Source: Methylobacteriaceae bacterium
GTDB taxonomy: Bacteria > Pseudomonadota > Alphaproteobacteria > Rhizobiales > Beijerinckiaceae
NCBI GenBank assembly: GCA_947444195.1
Contig: CANEZL010000013.1
Span: 42,950 to 106,949 of the forward strand
Direction of reading: 5' to 3'
Length of the DNA: 64,000 nt
Of this stretch, positions 24,326 to 32,592 are shown piece by piece; the stretch's first letter is position 1; every line of letters starts with the position of its first letter. The position numbers and the translations under genes are program-made. The notes beneath the pieces were generated by a model, which was not told where the DNA came from, ran no database searches, and saw only the letters and a program-made list of their open reading frames with translations.

Positions 24326-25090
24326 TCAGTGCGTCTTGTCCGGATAGCGGCACAGATCCGCGATCGGGCAGCGCGGGCATTCGGGCCGGCGCGCCTTGCA
24401 GACGTAGCGTCCGAACAGGATCAGCCAGTGATGGGCGTTGAGCCGGTAGGGCTCCGGCACGATGGCCTCCAGCCCCGCCTGGACCTTGTCCGTGGTGCCG
24501 GACTGGGCGAGGGGCACGAGGGGGATGCGGTTCGAGACCCGGAAGATGTGCGTGTCGACGGCGATGCGCGGCACGCCGAAGGCGACGTTGAGCACGACGC
24601 TCGCCGTCTTGGCGCCCACGCCCGGCAGCACCTGGAGCGCCTCCTGGCTGCGCGGCACCGCCCCGCCGTGGGCATCGACCAGGATCTGCGAGAGGGCGAT
24701 GACGTTCTTCGCCTTGGTGTTGAACAGGCCGATGGTGCGGATGAAGCCGCGCACCCGCTCCTCGCCGAGTGCCAGCATCTTCTCCGGGCTGTCGGCGATG
24801 GCGAAGAGGGGGGCGGTGGCGAGGTTGACGCTGCGGTCGGTCGCCTGGGCCGAGAGCACCACGGCGACGAGCAGGGTGTAGGGGTTCAGGTATTCGAGTT
24901 CGGCCCGCGGCTCGGGGTTGGCGGCCGCCAGCCGCCGGAAGATCTCGGCGAGGGTGTCCGCGTCGACGGGCTCCGGCCGCGTCTCGGCGATAGCGGTCAG
25001 GGGCGGCGTCAGGACGCCCTTCGCCGGCGCCTTCCGCGTCGCTGTTCCGCGCGGCTTCATGTCGGGCGCGGGCGTCTTTCTCGGCGGCAT
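24326..25090 (-). CDS. nth: Endonuclease III (DNA glycosylase/AP lyase)
   Basis: 254 residues. The helix-hairpin-helix and catalytic residues are in LPGVGAKTASVVLNVAFG (about Lys161) and IAVDTHIFRVSNR (about Asp179). The [4Fe-4S] ligands follow the C-x6-C-x2-C-x5-C rule in CKARRPECPRCPIADLC. SAQATDRSVNLAT is the usual N-terminal helix. The enzyme removes oxidised pyrimidines and cuts at abasic sites. There are about 35 extra Pro/Lys/Arg-rich residues at the N-terminus compared with E. coli Nth; a second ATG at 25060 would shorten this. It is divergent from the DUF2244 gene with only 20 bases between starts. Confidence 0.94.
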   Translation of the reverse strand: MPPRKTPAPDMKPRGTATRKAPAKGVLTPPLTAIAETRPEPVDADTLAEIFRRLAAANPEPRAELEYLNPYTLLVAVVLSAQATDRSVNLATAPLFAIADSPEKMLALGEERVRGFIRTIGLFNTKAKNVIALSQILVDAHGGAVPRSQEALQVLPGVGAKTASVVLNVAFGVPRIAVDTHIFRVSNRIPLVPLAQSGTTDKVQAGLEAIVPEPYRLNAHHWLILFGRYVCKARRPECPRCPIADLCRYPDKTH

Positions 25091-25110
25091 CGGGGCGTTA
25101 TATTAGGCGC

Positions 25111-25632
25111 ATGGCGCGCGGCAACCTCTCGGCCCATCCCGACGGGCTCGACCCCGACACGATCGACCGGCCGGTCTTCAGCGCGACGATCCGGCCGCAC
25201 CAATCCCTGAGCCGCCTCGGCTTCCGGGTGGTGATGACGGGCTGCTGCCTCGTCTCCCTCGTGGTCTCGGTCTGGTGCTGGCGCATGGGCTTCTGGCCGG
25301 TGGCGGGCTTCTTCGGCCTCGACATGCTCGCCGTCTACGTCGCCCTGAAGGTGAGCTTCCGGCGCGGGCGCTCCTTCGAGGAGGTGATGATCTCGCAGAT
25401 CGAGATCCTCATCGCCCGGGTCAGCCACCGGGGCGAGCGGCGCGAGTGGCGCTTCAACCCGCTCTGGACCAAGCTCACCCAGGTCGAGGACGAGGAGTAC
25501 GGCCTCCAGCGCCTCACCCTGGTCTCCCGCCGTGAGCACGTGGCGGTGGCCCGCGACGCCTCGCCCGAGGAGCGGGCAGAGGTCGCCCGCGGCCTCAGCG
25601 CCGCCCTGGCCCAGGTGAAAAAAGGGTACTGA
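25111..25632 (+). CDS. DUF2244 membrane protein
   Basis: 173 residues. Two adjacent membrane helices lie at about 40-80 (VMTGCCLVSLVVSVWCW and FWPVAGFFGLDMLAVYVAL), preceded by RPVFSATIRPHQSLSRLGF and followed by a soluble domain with EWRFNPLWTKLTQVED and LTLVSRREHVAVARD. That layout fits the DUF2244 family, found next to nth in many alphaproteobacteria and sometimes near cytochrome oxidase genes. The biochemical role is unknown. It is divergent from nth across a 20-base gap, so the two promoters must overlap the coding ends. A convergent flavoenzyme gene follows 10 bases after its stop. Confidence 0.8.
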   Translation: MARGNLSAHPDGLDPDTIDRPVFSATIRPHQSLSRLGFRVVMTGCCLVSLVVSVWCWRMGFWPVAGFFGLDMLAVYVALKVSFRRGRSFEEVMISQIEILIARVSHRGERREWRFNPLWTKLTQVEDEEYGLQRLTLVSRREHVAVARDASPEERAEVARGLSAALAQVKKGY

Positions 25633-25642
25633 ACCGAAGGAA

Positions 25643-26923
25643 TCAGGCCGACAGGCGCGGCCAGCGCAGCAGCCGCTCCGGCGCGAAGGCGGCGATCGGC
25701 AGGCGCGGCGCGCGATCGGTGGCGATGTCGGCCACGATCTGGCCGGTGATCGGGCCGGTGGAGAGGCCGATATGGCCGTGGCCGAAGGCAAAGATCAGTC
25801 CCCGGTGCCGGGGCGCCCGGCCGATCACTGGCCGCCCGTCCGGCGTCGAGGGCCGGTTGCCGAGCCAGGGGCGGTTGTCGAGGGGGCCGCCGAGGTGCAG
25901 CGTGCCGGCGGCCTCCCGGCTCGCGGCCTCGATCTGCCGCTCGTCCGGCGGCGCGTCCCGCCGGTCGAGCTCGACCCCGGAGAGCACGCGCACCCGATGC
26001 TCGCCCATCGGCGAGAGGATGGAGCCCGCCCCCGTATCGAGGATCGGCCGCGTCAGGGGCGGGCTGTCCGGGTGCAGGGCGTAGTGGCGGTGATAGCCGC
26101 GCTCCGCGGCGAAGGCGAAGCGGTAGCCCAGCGGACGGGCGATCTCGGCCGAGGCCGCGCCCGCCGCGAGCACCACCTGCCGCGCGCGGATCTCGCCGCC
26201 CGCGTGGCGGATCGCCCACCCCTCCGCGCTCGGTTCGAGAGCGGCGACCGCGGCCCGGACAACGTGGCCGCCGAGTTCCGCGAACAGGCGCTCGCAGGCC
26301 TCGACCAGGGCGCCCGGATCGGAGATCGCCCCGGTCTCGGGCAGCAGCATGCCCCGGGCGAAGGGGCGTACGAGGGCGGGCTCCAGCGCCCTCAGCGCGG
26401 CGCCGTCGAGGATCTCCATGGCGATGCCGTGCTCCGCCAGGATCTCCCGTTCGAGGGCCGCCCCCGCGAAGGCGGCCTCGCTGCGGTAGACCTTGATCCA
26501 GCCGGACCGCCGCAGGAGGTTGCGGACCCCGGCGCGCTCGCCGAGGCGCTCGTGCGCGTCGTAGGCCGCGCTCGTCAGCGGCAGCAGCGCCGCAGCCGAG
26601 CGCCGCCACGCCCCCGCGCGCGCCGCGGCCAGGAAGTGGAGCGTCCAGGGCAGCACCCGCAGGGCATGCAGGTGCCGGAGGCGCAGGGAGGGGTCGGCGT
26701 TGCGCAGGTAGGTGGGCAGCTTGCCCCAGAGGGCGGGGCTCGCCATCGGAAAGATCGAGCCGCGGCTCAGCACGCCGGCATTGCCGAAGGAGGTCCGCGC
26801 CCGCGCCTCGCCCGGATCGCACAGCACCACATCGAGGCCGCGCTCGCGCAGGGCGATGGCGCTCGCGAGTCCGACCATGCCGCCGCCGATGACGGCGATA
26901 TCCGCGAAACCGTCCGTGTCCAT
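25643..26923 (-). CDS. FAD-dependent oxidoreductase, D-amino-acid dehydrogenase (DadA) like
   Basis: 426 residues. The FAD-binding Rossmann motif is at the N-terminus: DIAVIGGGMVGLASAIALRE (G-x-G-x-x-G), with LDVVLCD for the ribose-binding acid. Later come TSFGNAGVLSRGSIFPMASP (in short: SFGNAGVLSRG), QVVLAAGAASAEIARPLGY and a C-terminal TPDGRPVIGRAPRHRGL plus GHGHIGLSTGP. This C-terminal set is the DAO/DadA pattern. Such enzymes deaminate D-amino acids or related secondary amines, passing electrons to quinone. The long open frame upstream is an artefact; the ATG at 26923 opens directly onto the FAD motif. Substrate not determinable here. Confidence 0.82.
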   Translation of the reverse strand: MDTDGFADIAVIGGGMVGLASAIALRERGLDVVLCDPGEARARTSFGNAGVLSRGSIFPMASPALWGKLPTYLRNADPSLRLRHLHALRVLPWTLHFLAAARAGAWRRSAAALLPLTSAAYDAHERLGERAGVRNLLRRSGWIKVYRSEAAFAGAALEREILAEHGIAMEILDGAALRALEPALVRPFARGMLLPETGAISDPGALVEACERLFAELGGHVVRAAVAALEPSAEGWAIRHAGGEIRARQVVLAAGAASAEIARPLGYRFAFAAERGYHRHYALHPDSPPLTRPILDTGAGSILSPMGEHRVRVLSGVELDRRDAPPDERQIEAASREAAGTLHLGGPLDNRPWLGNRPSTPDGRPVIGRAPRHRGLIFAFGHGHIGLSTGPITGQIVADIATDRAPRLPIAAFAPERLLRWPRLSA

Positions 26924-27313
26924 GCCGCCTTGTAGCGCGCGGCGCGCGGACGGGAAGCGCGGAATCGGCTGCCTGGGGCTTCGTTCCGAAAGGTGGCCGC
27001 CGGCTTTCGGGAAGGACGATGCTTGAAGTTTGATCCCGCGGGAGGCTTGCCGGCTCGGGGATCGCCTCGTGGGATCACGCAGTCGGCTATCCGGTTCATC
27101 GTCGGAGTGTCCGGACTTCCGCACGTGTAATATTTCGGCGTCTAATAAAAATGCGCCGATCGCACATGGTTTTTGAATATCGTCCGGTGTCATGCGAACG
27201 TAAAAATCGAAATGTACCGCTGAAGGAATGTTCCGAAGGCGGTGCACCGGCCGTTGCACTGCGGATGAATCGTGGGCCTGCGTTGATGGTCGGCCGTGGG
27301 GACTGCCAGCGAG
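26924..27313. other. Divergent promoter region, AT-richer than its surroundings
   Basis: 390 bases with no credible gene. The left part carries a hairpin repeat (26977-27023). From about 27120 to 27230 the DNA is clearly richer in A and T (TAATATTTCGGCGTCTAATA, GTAAAAATCGAAATGTACC), as expected for the promoter of the glycosyltransferase at 27314. At about 27240-27262 an inverted repeat GTGCA-CCGGCCGT-TGCAC could be an operator. Confidence 0.5.
26977..27023 (+). repeat. Hairpin copy of the GCATCGTCCCGAAAGGTGG motif
   Basis: TTCCGAAAG-GTGGCCGCCGG-CTTTCGGGAA forms a stem of about nine pairs, closed further out by TCGT/ACGA. It is related to 12867-12911, 17029-17055 and 35761-35783. Confidence 0.6.
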
Positions 27314-28351
27314 ATGCGGGTGTTGATCGCGACGGATGCCTGGGCGCCGCAAGTCAACGGCGTGGTCCGGACCCTGACCTCGCTGGCCCGGACCGCCCCC
27401 CAGGTCGGAATGGAGATCGTCTTCCTGTCGCCCGAGGGGTTCTCGAGCTTCCCGGTGCCGAGCTATCCCGGCCTGCATCTGGCGATCCCCGATAGCCACG
27501 AGATCGCGCGGCGGATCCGGGCGGCGCGCCCGGACGCGATCCACATCGCCACCGAGGGGCCGATCGGCCACGCGGTGCGGGCCTACTGCCTCCGGCACCG
27601 GCTTCCCTTCACCACGAGCTTCACCACCAAGTTCCCGGAATACATCGCCGCGCGCTTCTTCGTGCCCGCGACCTGGAGCTACGGGTTCCTCCGCCGCTTC
27701 CACGCCGCCGGCCGGGTGACGATGGCTTCCACCGCCTCGCTGGTGCGCGAGCTGCGCGGGCGCGGCTTCCGCCGGCTCGGCCTGTGGACGCGCGGGGTCG
27801 ATACGGAGCTGTTCACGCCCGAGCGGATCGCCCCCCTCGACCTGCCGCGGCCGATCTTCCTCAATGTGGGGCGCGTGGCCGTGGAGAAGAACCTCAAGGC
27901 GTTCCTCTCCCTCGATCTGCCGGGATCGAAGGTCGTGATCGGCGCCGGGCCCCAGCTCGACGCGTTGAGGGCGCACTACCCCGACGCGCATTTCCTGGGC
28001 GAGCGCCACGGGGCGGATCTCGCGGCCCACATCGCGGCGGCCGACGTGTTCGTCTTCCCGAGCCGCACCGACACCTACGGCGTCGTCCAGCTCGAGGCGC
28101 TCGCCTGCGGCGTGCCGGTCGCGGCCTTCCCGGTCACCGGCCCGCGCGACGTGATCGGGGGGCACGGCGTCGGCGCGCTCGACGAGGATCTCCGGGCCGC
28201 CTGCCTCGGCGCCCTGAATGTTTCCCGCGCCGAGTGCCGCGCCTTCGCCCTCGGCCGCTCGTGGGAGGCCAGCGCCCGCCAGTTCGCGCGCAACGTGGCC
28301 CGGGCGCGCATCCGCGGGCCGGTCGGGCCCGGCGCCCCGGCGCTGGCCTGA
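27314..28351 (+). CDS. GT4 glycosyltransferase, a-mannosyltransferase/glycolipid type
   Basis: 345 residues with a GT-B fold. The N-terminus MRVLIATDAWAPQVNGVVRT has the D-x-x-x-P-x-x-N-G-V motif of lipid-linked mannosyl- and glucosyltransferases such as MgtA/PimB/SqdX. Next come HIATEGPIGHAVRAYC and FTTSFTTKFPEYI, then FLNVGRVAVEKNLKAFL for the donor side, and FPSRTDTYGVVQLEALACGVPVA (in short: DTYGVVQLEALACGVPVA), the E-x7-E-type signature. Enzymes like this usually glycosylate phosphatidylinositol, diacylglycerol or similar lipids. The next genes, PmtA-type methyltransferase and an Mpo1-like membrane protein, follow at 26 and 79 bases, which supports a lipid acceptor. This is inference; no donor specificity can be read. 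Confidence 0.82.
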   Translation: MRVLIATDAWAPQVNGVVRTLTSLARTAPQVGMEIVFLSPEGFSSFPVPSYPGLHLAIPDSHEIARRIRAARPDAIHIATEGPIGHAVRAYCLRHRLPFTTSFTTKFPEYIAARFFVPATWSYGFLRRFHAAGRVTMASTASLVRELRGRGFRRLGLWTRGVDTELFTPERIAPLDLPRPIFLNVGRVAVEKNLKAFLSLDLPGSKVVIGAGPQLDALRAHYPDAHFLGERHGADLAAHIAAADVFVFPSRTDTYGVVQLEALACGVPVAAFPVTGPRDVIGGHGVGALDEDLRAACLGALNVSRAECRAFALGRSWEASARQFARNVARARIRGPVGPGAPALA

Positions 28352-28377
28352 ACCCCCGTTCAATCAGGAGCTCATCC

Positions 28378-29049
28378 ATGGCAGGAAACGGCGCGCTACC
28401 CACCGTCGACGACATGCGCACGGAAGGGGTCGCCAGGGCCTATGACCGCTGGGCGCCCGTCTACGATCTCGTCTTCGGCCGGGTCTTCGCCCGCGGCCGC
28501 TCCGCGGCGATCGCGGCGGCCGAGCGGGTCGGCGGGCGCATCCTCGAAGTCGGCGTCGGCACCGGCATCTCGCTGCCGCAATATTCCGCGCGCAGCCGCC
28601 TCGTCGGGGTCGACCTGTCGGCGCCGATGCTGGAGAAGGCCCGCGAGCGGGTGGCCGATCTGGCCTTGCGCAACGTCGAGCAGCTCGAGGTGATGGATGC
28701 CGAGCATCTCGCCTTCGCCGACGCCTCCTTCGACGTGGTGGTGGCGCAGTACGTCGTCACCGCGGTGCCGAACCCCGAGGCCGCCCTCGACGAGTTCCTG
28801 CGCGTCGCCCGCCCCGGCGGCGAGATCGTCATCACGACCCGCATCGGCGCCGACAAGGGCCTGCGCGGCGCGATCGAGTCCCTGCTCTCGCCGGTGGTCA
28901 ACCGGCTGGGCTGGCGCACCGAGTTCTCCTGGCAGCGCTATCAGGACTGGGTGGACCGCACCGCGGGCGTGAGCGTGATCGAGCGCCGGCCGCTGCCGCC
29001 CCTCGGCCACTTCTCGCTGATCCGTCTCCGGAAATCGGACGCGGCCTGA
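28378..29049 (+). CDS. pmtA: Phosphatidylethanolamine N-methyltransferase (PmtA) like
   Basis: 223 residues, class I SAM methyltransferase. Motif I is GGRILEVGVGTGISLPQY, with GVDLSAPMLEKAR next, VMDAEHLAFADASFDVVVAQ and FLRVARPGGEIVITTR (motif III region). An AYDRWAPVYDLVFGRVF start is common to the UbiE-related, Rhodobacter-type PmtA proteins. These methylate phosphatidylethanolamine stepwise to phosphatidylcholine. A ribosome site AGGAG lies 8-12 bases before the ATG. The neighbourhood supports lipid work: phosphatidylserine decarboxylase, which makes the substrate PE, is 3 kb away. A UbiE-like quinone methyltransferase is the alternative, but ubiE signature motifs differ. Confidence 0.72.
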   Translation: MAGNGALPTVDDMRTEGVARAYDRWAPVYDLVFGRVFARGRSAAIAAAERVGGRILEVGVGTGISLPQYSARSRLVGVDLSAPMLEKARERVADLALRNVEQLEVMDAEHLAFADASFDVVVAQYVVTAVPNPEAALDEFLRVARPGGEIVITTRIGADKGLRGAIESLLSPVVNRLGWRTEFSWQRYQDWVDRTAGVSVIERRPLPPLGHFSLIRLRKSDAA

Positions 29050-29128
29050 CGCGCGGCAATCCCCGCGATCCCGCCGCCGGCCTCGACCGGCGGCTCGACA
29101 TCTCAACTCCCATCCAGAGGAGACGACA

Positions 29129-29764
29129 ATGGGCGGCTTTTTCGAATCGTTGCGCGTGCAGCGGTGGGACGATCACCGCTACTATCACCACAGCCGGATC
29201 AACCAGTCGCTCCACCTGCTGAGCGCGCTGAGCTTCGTCTCCGCCTACGTGATCTGCTTCCACGACCCGGCCATCGCCGCGCTGATCGCGTGGCTCGTCT
29301 CGATGACGAGCCGGCAGGCCGGGCACTTCTTCTTCGAGCCCAAGGGCTACGACCACGTCAACCACGCCACCCACGACCACAAGGAAGAGATCAAGGTCGG
29401 GTACAACCTGCAGCGCAAGGTCGTGCTGATGGCGGTCTGGGCGCTCTCGCCGCTCCTGTTCTACGTCAGCCCCTCGCTGTTCGGCCTGATCGAGCCGCAC
29501 CAGAGCGCGGGCGAGCTCGTCCGGCATGTGGGCATGCTCTGGTTCGCGATCGGGATCGGCGGCCTCGTCTTCCGGGTGCTCCAGCTCTTCGTCATCCGCG
29601 ACGTGGAGACCGGGCTGGTCTGGGCGGCCAAGATCATCACCGACCCGTTCCACGACATCAAGCTGTACTACCGCGCGCCGCTCTACCTGATGCAGGGCGA
29701 GCTGATCGACCGCGGCCTCGCCGACGAGGTGGCCGAGGAGGCCGCGCGCAGCGCCGCGCGCTGA
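29129..29764 (+). CDS. Histidine-rich membrane protein resembling Mpo1/DUF962
   Basis: 211 residues with three or four membrane helices (about 30-60, 95-115, 135-160). Between the first helices is RQAGHFFFEPKGYDHVNHAT, and before the first is HRYYHHSRINQSLHLLSAL. The H-x5-N-x2-L-H and G-H-F-F-F-E elements are what Mpo1/DUF962 proteins show; yeast Mpo1 is an iron-dependent dioxygenase acting on 2-hydroxy fatty acids. The His residues here (about 18, 21, 22, 30, 65, 74, 77, 80) could bind metal. It is 79 bases downstream of pmtA on the same strand. Its TGA stop is the first codon inside an inverted-repeat element. The family assignment is tentative. Confidence 0.5.
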   Translation: MGGFFESLRVQRWDDHRYYHHSRINQSLHLLSALSFVSAYVICFHDPAIAALIAWLVSMTSRQAGHFFFEPKGYDHVNHATHDHKEEIKVGYNLQRKVVLMAVWALSPLLFYVSPSLFGLIEPHQSAGELVRHVGMLWFAIGIGGLVFRVLQLFVIRDVETGLVWAAKIITDPFHDIKLYYRAPLYLMQGELIDRGLADEVAEEAARSAAR

Positions 29765-29962
29765 GTGGGCGCCTCTCCTCCCCCCGGATCTCGGGCTTGC
29801 CCGAGATCCATACTTCAAGCTTGCCCAGATCGGGCAGGCCCGATCCGGGTGGGGAGGAGCCGGAGGTGGGGGTGGTGCAGAAGGCACCCCACCGATCCAT
29901 CCTGAACCACCCCCACCCCTGACCCCTCCCCGCAAGGGGGAGGGGAAAGAGGCGCCTCACTC
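29762..29962. repeat. 200-bp multi-hairpin element with terminal inverted repeats
   Basis: The ends TGAGTG-GGCGCCTCT (29762-29776) and AGAGGCGCCTCACTC (29948-29962) are inverted copies. Inside are further perfect dyads: GGATCTCGGGC-TT-GCCCGAGATCC, GATCGGGC-A-GGCCCGATC, GTGGGGGTGGT (29866-29876) with ACCACCCCCAC (29906-29916), and CCCCTCCCC-GCAA-GGGGGAGGGG. The stop codons of both convergent neighbours (29762-29764 plus, 29957-29959 minus) lie within the terminal repeats. It may be a non-autonomous MITE or composite REP and could act as a bidirectional terminator. Confidence 0.7.
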
Positions 29963-31684
29963 CGCCGGCACCGGACTGTTGCCCGCATCGGCCGATGCCG
30001 AGGCTTTGCGACCGCGTAAACTCCGCCAGCGCACGGCGAGCATCTCCCGCAGGATCCCGCGCCGGATCGCCTTGTTCGTGGTGGCCGGGCCGGCCCACCA
30101 GCCGTCCGCCTCCATCGCCCGCGCGCCCGCGACGAAGCGTTCCGTCACCGCCGCGATCTCCGCGTCGGTGTAGTTCAGGCTGAAGATCAGGCGCCCCGTG
30201 CCGACCCAGGACAGGGCCAATCCTTCGAGGCGCAGATAGTATTGCAGCAGCCAGTTGTAGCGGGCGGGCCGGGTGTAGAGCACCGTCCAGATCGAGGACA
30301 TGTTGACGACCCGCACCGGCAGGCCCTCGGCTTCCAGCCGCCGGTTCAGTTCCGCCGCGCGCGCGTTCCAGCGGGCGTCGAGGTCGGCGTAGAGCGCTCT
30401 CGCCTCCGGGTTCTCCAGGCGGCGCAGGAAGGCGTTCATCGCGCCCATCACGTAGGGGTGCGCGTTGAAGGTGCCGCGGGCGAAGCAGATGTCGCCGGGC
30501 CGGTCGTCGCGGAAGCGCCGCATCAGGGCGTGGCGCCCGCACAGCACGCCGATGGGCAACCCGCCGCCGAGCGTCTTGCCGTAGGTGACGAGGTCGGCCC
30601 GCACGCCGAAGTATTCCTGGGCTCCCCCCGGCGCGAGGCGGAAGCCCACGAAGACCTCGTCGAGGATCAGCACGATGCCGCGCTCCGTGCAGACCGCGCG
30701 CAGGCGCCTCAGCCAGTCCGCGTAGGCCGCGCGGTCGAAGGCGGCCTGACGGCCCGAATCGACGAGCGCGCCGTCGGAGGGCGCGCCGCTATTGGGGTGC
30801 ATCGCCTGGATCGGGTTGACCAGCACGCAGGCGATGTCGCGGCGGTTCGCCAGCACCTTCAGCGTCCGCTCGGACATGTCCGCGAGGGTCAGCGTATCGT
30901 TGGCCGGGCGCGGGTTGCCGATGCCCGGCTGCACGTCGCCCCACCAGCCGTGATAGGCGCCGCAGAAGCGCACGATGCGGCGCCGGCCGGTCCGGTACTG
31001 CGCGAGGCGCACCGCCTGCATCACGGCCTCGGTTCCGGACATGTGGAACGAGACCTCGTCCATCCCGGAGACGGCGCGCAGGCGCCGGACGTTGTCGGCG
31101 GCCACCGGATGCAGGGCGCCGAGCACCGGCCCGAGCGCCTCGACCGCGCCGGCCCCTTCCGCGATGCAGGCCTTGTAGGCGTCGGTGCCGAGCACGTTGA
31201 CGCCGTAGGAGCCTGTGAGATCGTAGAGGCGGTTGCCGTCGAGATCCGTCACCTCGACGCCCGACGCGCTCTGCAGGAAGCTTCCGGCCGACAGGTTCTC
31301 GCGGACGATCCGGCTGAACTGGAACGGCACGCGGTAGCGCCCGGTGAATTGCAGGTCGGAGATGCCGGCCTTGGCCTCCTCCGTCATCGCGCGCGTCCTC
31401 GCGTAGCGCTCGCGGTAGAGGGCGGAGAGCCGCGCGAAGCCGGCGCGGCGGCGGGCGGCGACCGCCTCCGGGGCGCCGTCCACGCCCGCGAACGCCGCCT
31501 CGTCGTACGCGTAGAACGGCAACTGGGCGGCGATCCTCTTCGCCATCCGGACGTGGCCGGTGAGCGAGGGGTGCTTCGCCCGCGACAGGGCGAGCCTTCT
31601 TGCAAGGGCTCTTGGCCCCTTCACACCGAGAAGAGCCAGCGCCGCTGCGGCGGCCGCGACCGAGATGGTTCCGAGAGCATCCAT
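29957..31684 (-). CDS. Class-III PLP-dependent aminotransferase with N-terminal membrane segment
   Basis: 575 residues, much longer than a normal 430-residue class-III enzyme. The first 22 residues (MDALGTISVAAAAAALALLG) look like a membrane anchor or uncleaved signal, and about 110 more residues precede the catalytic fold. PLP features: FHMSGTEAVMQAVRLAQYRT, FCGAYHGWWGDVQPG, ILDEVFVGFRLAPGG and the lysine in TYGKTLGGGLPIGVL. The pattern is closest to glutamate-1-semialdehyde aminomutase-like proteins. A second possible ATG lies at 31708. Its start is only about 32 bases from the divergent psd start, so promoters overlap coding DNA. Its position in a lipid block and the anchor suggest an amino group added to or removed from a membrane-associated substrate; this is speculative. 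Confidence 0.75.
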   Translation of the reverse strand: MDALGTISVAAAAAALALLGVKGPRALARRLALSRAKHPSLTGHVRMAKRIAAQLPFYAYDEAAFAGVDGAPEAVAARRRAGFARLSALYRERYARTRAMTEEAKAGISDLQFTGRYRVPFQFSRIVRENLSAGSFLQSASGVEVTDLDGNRLYDLTGSYGVNVLGTDAYKACIAEGAGAVEALGPVLGALHPVAADNVRRLRAVSGMDEVSFHMSGTEAVMQAVRLAQYRTGRRRIVRFCGAYHGWWGDVQPGIGNPRPANDTLTLADMSERTLKVLANRRDIACVLVNPIQAMHPNSGAPSDGALVDSGRQAAFDRAAYADWLRRLRAVCTERGIVLILDEVFVGFRLAPGGAQEYFGVRADLVTYGKTLGGGLPIGVLCGRHALMRRFRDDRPGDICFARGTFNAHPYVMGAMNAFLRRLENPEARALYADLDARWNARAAELNRRLEAEGLPVRVVNMSSIWTVLYTRPARYNWLLQYYLRLEGLALSWVGTGRLIFSLNYTDAEIAAVTERFVAGARAMEADGWWAGPATTNKAIRRGILREMLAVRWRSLRGRKASASADAGNSPVPAE

Positions 31685-31716
31685 GCGGTCAGCGTGAACC
31701 AAGGGCATGTCACGGG

Positions 31717-32592
31717 ATGATGACGCTTCGCTCGACCCTGCTGGGCATCGCCCGCCACGAGGATCTGAACTTCCTCCTGACGAACCGGATTCCGCGCCGG
31801 TTCGCGACCCGCCTCGTCGGCTGGCTCGCCCAGATCCGGCAGCCGCTGGTGCGCGACGTCTCGATGTGGGCGTGGCGGCTCTTTTCCGATCTCGACCTCT
31901 CGGACGCGCGCAAGAGCCGCTTCGACAGCCTGCACGACTGCTTCATCCGCGAGCTGAAGCCCGGCGCCCGCCCGGTCGACGCGGACGCGGGCGTGATGGT
32001 CAGCCCCTGCGACGCCATCGTCGGCGCCCTCGGCCCGATCGAGGGCACCCGCCTGTTCCAGGTGAAGGGCTTCCCCTACCGCCTGGAGGACCTGCTCGGC
32101 AGCGCCGAGGCGGCCGAGCGCTACCGCGACGGCGTCTTCGTCACGCTCCGGCTGACGGCGAGCATGTATCACCGCTTCCACGCGCCCCATGACGGGCGCG
32201 TCGAGGCCGTCACCTACATCTCCGGCGACACCTGGAACGTGAACCCGATCGCCCTGAAGCGCATCGAGAACCTGTTCTGCCGCAACGAGCGCGCGGCGAT
32301 CCGCCTGCGGCTCGACGCGACCGGCGAGGCGGTGACGCTGGTGGCGGTGGCGGCGATCCTCGTCGCCAGCGTGCGCCTGCGCTTCCTCGACATCGGGCTC
32401 GATCTCCGCCAGGGCGGCCCGCGCACGATCCCCTGCGACGCGCCGCTCGCCAAGGGCGAGGAGATGGGCTGGTTCCAGCACGGCTCGACGATCGTGATGC
32501 TGGCGCCTTCCGGCTACGCGCCCTGCGCCGAGATCGCGGAGGGACGAACGATCAAGGTCGGCCAGCGGCTTCTGGAACTACCGCGCCGTTAG
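31717..32592 (+). CDS. psd: Phosphatidylserine decarboxylase (proenzyme)
   Basis: 291 residues, the length of type I membrane-associated Psd. Visible hallmarks are RDVSMWAWRLFSDLDLS (N-terminal helix), SPCDAIVGALGPIEG, QVKGFPYRLEDLLG, YHRFHAPHDGRVEAVTYISG (in short: YHRFHAPHDGRV) and the self-cleavage motif FQHGSTIVML near residue 255. Processing at G-S-T produces the pyruvoyl cofactor on the new N-terminal serine. The enzyme makes phosphatidylethanolamine at the inner membrane. Two adjacent ATGs (31717, 31720) are possible starts. pssA, the usual partner in alphaproteobacteria, does not follow; the next DNA is a repeat-bearing gap. PmtA upstream would use the product. Confidence 0.92.
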   Translation: MMTLRSTLLGIARHEDLNFLLTNRIPRRFATRLVGWLAQIRQPLVRDVSMWAWRLFSDLDLSDARKSRFDSLHDCFIRELKPGARPVDADAGVMVSPCDAIVGALGPIEGTRLFQVKGFPYRLEDLLGSAEAAERYRDGVFVTLRLTASMYHRFHAPHDGRVEAVTYISGDTWNVNPIALKRIENLFCRNERAAIRLRLDATGEAVTLVAVAAILVASVRLRFLDIGLDLRQGGPRTIPCDAPLAKGEEMGWFQHGSTIVMLAPSGYAPCAEIAEGRTIKVGQRLLELPRR

